Assembly (NCBI GenBank): GCA_025667525.1
Contig: CM046882.1
Span: 523,430,618-523,494,617 of the forward strand
Reading direction: 5' to 3'
Source of the DNA: Glebionis coronaria
Lineage: Eukaryota > Streptophyta > Magnoliopsida > Asterales > Asteraceae
Length of the DNA: 64,000 nt
Program-made: the position numbers and the translations under genes
The notes under the pieces: model-generated
The model's input: the letters and a program-made list of their open reading frames with translations, nothing else
The model's database searches: none
What the model was told of the DNA's origin: nothing
In this document: positions 57,856 through 64,000 of the stretch, piece by piece
How the letters are laid out: every line of letters begins with the position of its first letter
Position numbering within the stretch: the first letter of the stretch is position 1

Positions 57856-58270
57856 ATGATTAAACATAAACCCAAAGCTTTTTCTTTTAAGCTTTCCAAG
57901 AAACCGAAAATTTCGGTGAAACCCGTTTGGATTAAAAACAACAAGGATCACTATGAACCTTCTTCTCCTAAACCTTTCAAGACTTCTACTTTCTCTCCAA
58001 TTGAGTATATGAGTCATACTCAATCAATCCAATTACCAGAGAAAGGCAAGCTCTTTCGCCACCACCTAAACCTTTCAAGACACCTCAACTAAATGACCTC
58101 TCTTCTTATCCTAACCTCACTAAGTATTGTGATGGAAACATCTCTGTTTCATCTCCACATTCTCCCTCTCCACCACCACCTTCTTTTTATGATTGACATC
58201 CCCTATCTAATGATTTTGTTTTGCATCATGTAAGATCGTGTGCGTGTTGTAGATCTCAATAAATTGAACT
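57856..58270 (+). pseudogene. Unrecognised proline-rich reading frame ending in a CACC motif
   Basis: MIKHKPKAFSFKLSKKPKIS.. gives 78 codons, then a phase change. The downstream phase reads SPPPKPFKTPQLNDLSS and SPHSPSPPPPSFYD, then a TGA, then NDFVLHHVRSCACCRS and TAA. The repeated PKPFKT phrase and the CxCC ending recall the frame at 56062-56562. Both stops can be explained by single C-to-T changes. No known domain. Confidence 0.3.
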
Positions 58271-58883
58271 TGATCATGTATATGAGAAGTTAACTTTTCT
58301 TAAATTTCTCCTCACTCGACCTCCCCTTTGAGTATTTGTTCCCGTGAGAAAATCTCTGGAAGATGCACCTTCGTCATATTAGCGGTTAAAATACCTGTTG
58401 TGTTCTGATAATTTGAGTCAAGATAAAAACCTAAGCAATCTTAGAAGACTACTTCTATTGGAATAGTTGTTATGCTTATGTTGTTTATTTTCTTATTTCT
58501 TACTTTAGTATTCATATTTTCATATATGAATATCTTGTTATACGTACTTTCATATCTATTTTAATATGATTGTTATGTGTGTTAATTTCTTGTTTTGCTT
58601 ATTCCTTTATCACGCATATTGTTAAGAGTTGATTCCAAAAATTCTAAGCTTTTAACCCTTTGGCATAATATCTTCAAACTGTTGAATGTTTCTTTTCTAT
58701 CTTTATTTCAACCATTGTGAATTGAGCTTGTCAAATTACTCTCCTTGGAGATACTTAGCAAATATTTACTTTATAATTTGGGATTTCTTCTCTATCCTCC
58801 TCTCAAGTTATTTAGTGAGTAGTGACTTATGTTGTTTATTTTCTTATTTCTTGCTTTAGTATTCATATTTTCATATATGAATA
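58271..58883 (+). repeat. 59-bp direct repeat (58475-58533 and 58825-58883)
   Basis: Two copies of a 59-base sequence beginning CTTATGTTGTTTATTTTC and ending ATATGAATAT, one mismatch apart and 350 bases apart. The second copy stops exactly where the LTR of element I starts. The rest of this interval is AT-rich and without genes. Confidence 0.75.
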
Positions 58884-60154
58884 TGTTAATGCAATAAATG
58901 CCTAAAAACGTTACTTGCATTTTTCGGTCTCGCTTTGTTTTGATTACGACAATATGTAAAAACAAGCATTTACGAAAATAACGAAAAACGAATTCTTGAG
59001 TTCAAGTATTTTTCATTTTACCCATTTTCACTTAAGGTATGGATAAACAAGTACTAACCTTAATCAAGTGATCAAGTGATTTAATCTTTTCTTAAAACTC
59101 ACTTTTTATTAAGTGTGACAAGTTTTTATTAAACTTTCTTTTTAAGAAAATGTTTTAATAAATTAATTATTTGAAATTTGAAAATGGCATATTCTTATTT
59201 GGTTAAGAATATCCTTTCAGGATATTTTTATATCCAGATAAGACCTCCACCACTAAAGGACAAAAAGGAGCGGAGTCTAGTCCGGCGGTACCTTAGCACC
59301 TAGGCGGTACCTTATCGATAAGGTACCGTGGGCTAAGATAAGGTACCGCGGGCAGAAATAGCCGTTGGCTCCTTTGTCCTATAAATAGTGGACCATTCTC
59401 AGCTTTTCACCTCACCCCTTTTGCACATTTATTTCCAGATTCAAACCCCTTCTTTAATCACTCAAATCTTTGATCATTTGTTTGATTATTACTTGTTTAA
59501 GAAGTGAATCTTGTTCTTCCATCCCTTCCTCTCCAAGTGCAAAGAGAAGAACACTATCCTTGTGAAGTGTTGAGTCCACTACCAAAGATCCATTGAAGAT
59601 CTAATTTTATACATTTGTAGTTGTGTCATAGTTGTGAAGATCCAAGTAGTTGTGTCTATTTGGAAGTTGTGTATGTACTAAGTATAGTTGTGTAGATTGG
59701 TCCTATCTACGATTAGGGCTCGACTTTTAGCTTAGAGTCGGAAATTGGTTAAGCGACGTGTACGGTTTTCTCCACCTTAAGGAGCTTGTTGTGTAGTGAA
59801 CTCTCGAGTAAGGAGTACTCGAGGAGTGGAGTAGGAACGAGGAGTGAGCTTCATTGCCGAACCACTATAAATCCTTGGTGTTCGGTTTGATCTTTCTTTA
59901 CCCTTAACTCTTTACATTCTTTATTCTTTATGCATATACATGTGTTAGTATTAGCTTAGTTACACTATCATTCTTTATTCTTTGTGGATATATTTTTGTT
60001 AGTATTAGTTTAGTTACACTATCATTGTTCATATTGTGCATAAGAAGATTTCACATATTTCCTCAAGCCTAAGTTTTTGAAAAAGGATTTTTGGAAACCA
60101 CATTTTAACAAGTAAATATAAGAAACTATTCAACCCCCCCTTCTAGTTTCTACA
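58884..60154 (+). repeat. 5' LTR of element I (1271 bp)
   Basis: TGTTAATGCAAT to GTTTCTACA, two bases before the primer site. The TATA box TATAAATA is at about 59380-59387. Upstream (59286-59351) there are four GGTACC hexamers, including a perfect 24-base palindrome at 59305-59328 (half-site CGGTACCTTATC). The left boundary rests on the TG terminus and the end of the flanking 59-bp repeat. Confidence 0.75.
59286..59351 (+). promoter_or_regulatory. Palindromic GGTACC array upstream of TATA box in LTR I
   Basis: Four GGTACC sites in 66 bases, in both orientations of (C)GGTACCTTA / TAAGGTACCG, ending about 30 bases before TATAAATA. Such arrays usually bind a dimeric factor; which factor is unknown. 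Confidence 0.55.
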
Positions 60155-60156
60155 AT

Positions 60157-60168
60157 TGGTATCAGAGC
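60157..60168 (+). other. Primer-binding site of element I (tRNA-iMet)
   Basis: TGGTATCAGAGC two bases after the LTR. Confidence 0.9.
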
Positions 60169-60221
60169 GGGTTGCTCAAGAATTTTTAAAGTATATTGTT
60201 TTTTAAAACTTGAATCGATCT

Positions 60222-62261
60222 ATGGATTCCAACAAATACCTAGAAGGGCAATCTATGCAAAGACCACCACTTTTTGAAACCGATAGTTTTATTTATTGGA
60301 AAAATAGATTTGAAACTTATGTGAAATCAAAAGATTTAGATCTTTGGCATGTTATTACCAATGGTGATTTTTTACCCTTTCAATTTAATGAAGTTTCTAA
60401 AACAAAAGAATTGGTCACTTTTGACAAAGCTAATGACGATACTAAAAAGAAACTTTCAAAAAATAATGAGGCTAAAATGGTGATTTATAATGCTTTGCCT
60501 AAGAAAGAGTATGAAAGAATTTTTATGTGTGAAACCGCTAAAGATATTTGGAACACTCTTTTAGTAACCCACCAAGGTAATAGCCAAGTCAAAGAAAGCA
60601 AAATCTATCTTCTTGTCCAACAATATGAACAATTTGTCATCTTAGAAGATGAAACTATTGATAGTGCATTTGCTAGGTTTAACACCATTATTACTAGTCT
60701 AAAAGCACTTGATGAAGGTTTTTCTAGCAAGAACAATGTTAGGAAGTTTCTAAGGGCTTTACATCCAAAGTGGAGAGCAAAAGTCACGGCGATTGAAGAG
60801 TCGAAAGATCTCTCAACTTTATCACTCGATGAACTCATAGGAAACTTGAAGGTTCATGAGATGATAATTTTGAAGGACTCGGACTTAGTGAAAACCAAGA
60901 GTGAAAGGAAATCTCTTGCACTTAAAGCCAAGAAGGCACAAAGTGACCATGATAGTTCCTCGAAAAGCGATGACGAGGAGTATGCATTGGCGGTGAGAGA
61001 TTTCAAGAAGTTCTTCAAGAGACGAGGTCAACACGTTAGGCAACCCAACTATGACAAGAAACCATTGTCAAAGAATCGGTTTTTCAAGAACGAAAAAGGT
61101 GATAGGAATTGCTTTAGTTGCGGTGATCCAAATCACTTCATTGGTGATTGTCCAAAGCCCGCTCGTGATAAGAACCACACGGCGTTCGTTAGTGGCGCTT
61201 GGAGCGATAGCGGTGAAGATGATGATGACAACCCCAAAGAGGAGAAATGTCTTATGGCTCACACTTCTAAAGAGGTACATTCCGAAACCGAATATTATAG
61301 CAATGATAGTTCCACTTGTGATGATATTGAACTTGAAGGCAAATATGATAGTTTACACAAACTTAGTCTTAAATTCATAGAAAAGAATAAAACCTTAAAA
61401 TCAACAAAAACTAAGCTTGAAAATGAGATCAATGAACTTAGGGAGAAATTGGCTAAACTTGAGAAAAATAAAGAGGTTGATTTAATTTGCTTAAGTTGTG
61501 AGAAACTTAGATTAGAGAATGAAGATCTCAAGAGCACCTCCATTAAATTGGAAAAGTTCATGAAAGGTACTAGTGCTCTTGATGATATGTTAATCAAACA
61601 AGTTCATTCTAAGGAAAGACTTGGTCTAGGTTTTAACTCAAATGAAGCCTCAACTAGTGAACCAAAACAAGTCAGGTTTTCACAAAAAACGCCCACTATA
61701 CGCGGTTCCAAATTGTATGGCGCGGTTCCTTATCACTATGGAACCGCCGCCATAGATAAGGTACCGCGGCCAGAGGATGATTTTGGTGAAAATCCTGAAC
61801 TTTCTGAAAAGTCTAAGTTAGATGAAAAACTAAAGCATCTTACTGTTAATAAGGTAAAGTTACCCATACTTGACAACAATGCTATTGGTAAGTTCTACAA
61901 GCCATTAAGTAAACCTTTCATGGGAAATAGAAGTTTATCTAGACTATCCTCTACTCCACCTAGAGTACGGAGTGAGTCTAAGCCTAGAAGTAGAACGACA
62001 ACGCCTAGAAGAGATAATCAAAACAATTCACGATCTAGAAGTAAAACTCCAACACCTAGAAGGAATAATCATAACTCTAAACCTAGATCAAATACACCTA
62101 GGAGAAATAATGAACAACAAAATGGTTACATGAATTACTACCCTCCTCCATTTTGTTCTCCACGGGGAACCCCTCCTTCATTCATGCATCCCAACCAAAT
62201 GCAAGGGATGTTTGGAACTAACAATTTTGGACCCATGAGATATTGGGGACCAGATGTTTGA
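60222..62261 (+). CDS. gag: Gag protein of element I (679 aa), intact
   Basis: Starts at ATG 60222 ([12 protein letters not shown]), the first ATG after the primer site; the upstream TTG at 60210 is not needed. Residues 15-50 form the copia Gag start ([22 protein letters not shown]). A UBN2 region spans about 60-210 ([30 protein letters not shown]). The CCHC knuckle [14 protein letters not shown] is at 297-310, followed by an acidic section and a coiled coil at about 375-455. The tail is basic, with repeated TPRR(N/D)N phrases (about 585-645). It should assemble the particle and bind RNA. A segment encoded at 61720-61775 copies the promoter array of the element's own LTR. No stop inside. Confidence 0.9.
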   Translation: MDSNKYLEGQSMQRPPLFETDSFIYWKNRFETYVKSKDLDLWHVITNGDFLPFQFNEVSKTKELVTFDKANDDTKKKLSKNNEAKMVIYNALPKKEYERIFMCETAKDIWNTLLVTHQGNSQVKESKIYLLVQQYEQFVILEDETIDSAFARFNTIITSLKALDEGFSSKNNVRKFLRALHPKWRAKVTAIEESKDLSTLSLDELIGNLKVHEMIILKDSDLVKTKSERKSLALKAKKAQSDHDSSSKSDDEEYALAVRDFKKFFKRRGQHVRQPNYDKKPLSKNRFFKNEKGDRNCFSCGDPNHFIGDCPKPARDKNHTAFVSGAWSDSGEDDDDNPKEEKCLMAHTSKEVHSETEYYSNDSSTCDDIELEGKYDSLHKLSLKFIEKNKTLKSTKTKLENEINELREKLAKLEKNKEVDLICLSCEKLRLENEDLKSTSIKLEKFMKGTSALDDMLIKQVHSKERLGLGFNSNEASTSEPKQVRFSQKTPTIRGSKLYGAVPYHYGTAAIDKVPRPEDDFGENPELSEKSKLDEKLKHLTVNKVKLPILDNNAIGKFYKPLSKPFMGNRSLSRLSSTPPRVRSESKPRSRTTTPRRDNQNNSRSRSKTPTPRRNNHNSKPRSNTPRRNNEQQNGYMNYYPPPFCSPRGTPPSFMHPNQMQGMFGTNNFGPMRYWGPDV

Positions 62262-64000
62262 TCTTGTGTGTTGTTACCTAGATATGCTTGGGAATTGATT
62301 TGGAGCCCGATGAGTGGATTAAGGATAGTAGATGTTCTAAACACATGACGGGTAATCGAAGTTTGTTCTCGCATTACAAAGCATATGATGGAGGTAACGT
62401 CACATTCGCTAGTAGTCTACGTGGTAATATCATTGGCAAAGGTACGGTTTCTCTTGACTCCACGACCATTGAAAATGTTGAGCACGTAGATAACTTAGGA
62501 TTTAACCTTTTAAGCATAGGTCAAATTTGTGATAGTAAGTGTAAGGTCATCTTTTCGGAACATGACAGTGAAATCGTAAAAGATGGAAAAGTCATTGGAA
62601 AAGGTGTTAGAAAGCATGGGCTTTATGTCATGAAGGTTAATAAGAAGTCAAAAGACAATATATGTCTTGCGACTATAGATGATAGTTCTACTCTTTGGCA
62701 TAGGAGATTAGGTCACGCTAATATGCGTTTAATTCAATCTTTAGTCTCTAAGGAGTTGGTAAGACACCTCCCCAAGATTAAGTTTGATAGTCACTTTTGT
62801 GATGCTTTCAAAGTTCGAAAGCAAGTTCACTCAAGTCACAAAGCCAAGAATTTGGTTTCGACCTCTCGGTGCTTAGAGCTCCTACATATGGATCGTTTTG
62901 GACCTTCCGCCATACGGAGTTATGGAGGTAACCTTTATACCCTAGTTATAGTTGATGACTATTCTAGATTCACTTGGACTAGATTTTTGGCATCTAAGAA
63001 TGAAGCTTTCGATCACTTCAAAATCTTTAGTCGAAGAATTCAAAATCAACTAGGATGTTCAATTGTTTCCATTAGGACGGATCATGGTAGGGAATTTGAT
63101 AATGAAGTGCAATTTGGTGCCTTTTGTGAAGCTCATGGTATTACCCATAACTTATCGGCTCCTCGCACTCCACAATCAAATGGGGTAGTTGAAAGGAAGA
63201 ATAGGACTCTCCAAGAGATGAGTAGGACGATGTTAAACGAGCAATCTTTGCCTCAAAAGTTTTGGTGCAATGCCGTGGACACATCGACTTATATTCTCAA
63301 CCGAATTCTTATTCGACCTTTCCTAGGAAAGACCCCCTATGAGATTCTTAAAGGTAAGAAACCCTGATTAGAATACTTTAGGGTGTTTAGAAGCAAGTGC
63401 TTTATCCTCAACACGAAAGACTACCTTACCAAGTTTGACCCAAAGTCTTACGAAGGTATCCTTTTAGGTTATTCCCAAACTAGTAAAGCCTACATAGTCC
63501 TAAATAGAACCTCGGGGGTTATTGAAGAATCACTCAATGTAACCTTTGATGAAACCCCTCCTTCACCCAAGACACCACCATTGGTTGATGATGACTTGGA
63601 TGAATTAGAAGTAATTAAAGCCAAAGAGGTTAGAAAAATAGGAGTTGAAGACCTTAGTGTTGAAAAGGAAGTAAACATTAAGGAGTCTAGGGATCATACT
63701 CTCAATAATGTCATTGGTGACTTAAATCAAAGGACCCTAAGATCTCAAGTTCAAAACCAAAGCAACTTCTTTTGTTTCGTCTCCTTGATTGAAACCAAGA
63801 ATGTTAAAGAAGCTTTGTCGGACGAGAGTTGGGTCATTGCGATGCAAGAAGAATTGAACCAATTCATTGCCAATGATGTTTGGGAACTTGTTCCTCCACC
63901 TAGAAGTTGTACCATTATAGGAACCAAATGGGTATATAGGAATAAGTTAGATGAGAATGGTGTTGTGTGTCGTAACAAAGCTAGACTTGTAGCACAAGGC
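62262..64000 (+). pseudogene. pol: pol of element I (protease, integrase, start of RT), broken and partial
   Basis: The pol frame is +2 relative to gag. It is open from 62288 to 63367, then continues after TGA 63365-63367 to the window edge. The protease core reads WIKDSRCSKHMTG, so the DSG triad is DSR, which should abolish activity. In the integrase zinc motif (WHRRLGHAN..FCDAFK) the last Cys is Phe. The catalytic residues are present: D in HMDRFGP, D in RTDHGREF and E in SNGVVERK. The linker and RT start ([42 protein letters not shown]) are in the same phase after the stop. The phase break between gag and pol at 62262-62288 could be an indel or a recoding site; the protease and zinc lesions favour decay. 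Confidence 0.88.

Larger units (their letters stand above)
58884..64000 (+). mobile_element. Element I: 5' part of a Ty1/copia retrotransposon, runs off window
   Basis: LTR 58884-60154, tRNA-iMet primer site, intact gag and broken pol up to the start of RT at the window edge. The Gag and integrase style is of the SIRE/Maximus or TNT1-94-like type frequent in daisy-family plants. The 3' LTR and target duplication are outside. Confidence 0.88.

Noticed and set aside
1..64000. tRNA, rRNA or host protein-coding genes
   Set aside because: None seen. The 'TGGTATCAGAGC' sites are primer-binding sites, not tRNA genes, and every long frame belongs to a retroelement.

Overview
This window is repeat DNA from a flowering plant, and no ordinary host gene can be defended in it. 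Almost every base can be assigned to LTR retrotransposons, most of them nested inside one another. The protein styles are the ones I know from daisy-family (Asteraceae) genomes: a very long Gag with coiled coils and a second Cys/His cluster, and a third ORF after pol that is often mis-annotated as 'synaptobrevin, longin-like'. Asteraceae is therefore my inference; plant origin is close to certain.

Layout. (A) 1-3666, minus strand: a non-autonomous Ty1/copia-type element with one open 714-codon gag-like frame and no pol; it runs off the left edge and sits inside (E). (E) 3667-5667: the end of a long LTR, itself inserted in the left LTR of (D). (D) about 5668-46829, minus strand: an Athila-like Ty3/gypsy element with LTRs of about 3.8 kb, a tRNA-Asp-type primer site and a dead gag-protease gene but no RT or integrase. 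It has been split by three later insertions. (C) 11247-23188, minus strand: a complete but dead Ty1/copia element, LTRs 474 bp, target duplication CTTTT, with gag, pol and a third ORF. (B) 27501-39293, minus strand: a complete Ty1/copia element, LTRs 358 bp and identical as read by eye, target duplication CAAAA, with gag (1361 aa) and pol (1167 aa) both open. (G) 41412-45845, plus strand: a non-autonomous element with 1.7-kb LTRs around a 1.0-kb non-coding middle, target duplication GTTGT.

Right of D: 46830-48039 is unassigned. (H) 48040-51213, minus strand, is a non-autonomous element without coding capacity. (F) 51508-54538 is a solo LTR with target duplication AATTT, lying inside what looks like an intron. 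54823-55835 is a broken plant-transposon (env-like) gene. 55836-58260 holds decayed, unrecognised proline-rich reading frames. (I) 58884-64000, plus strand, is the 5' part of another Ty1/copia element (LTR, primer site, intact gag, broken pol) that runs off the right edge.

Relative ages from LTR pairs compared by eye: B youngest (no differences), G about 0.9 % (16 substitutions), H about 1.4 %, C about 3.4 %, D older. This order agrees with the nesting. The most unusual material is: the open orphan gag-like gene of A and its shared cis-structure with B (leader octamer arrays, 3' repeats, and an LTR hairpin beside the TATA box whose sequence changes while its pairing is kept); a second conserved zinc-type motif in the Gag tails; the third ORF of C; a palindromic GGTACC array upstream of the TATA box of I that is echoed inside its own gag gene; and repeated polypurine-tract copies inside D.
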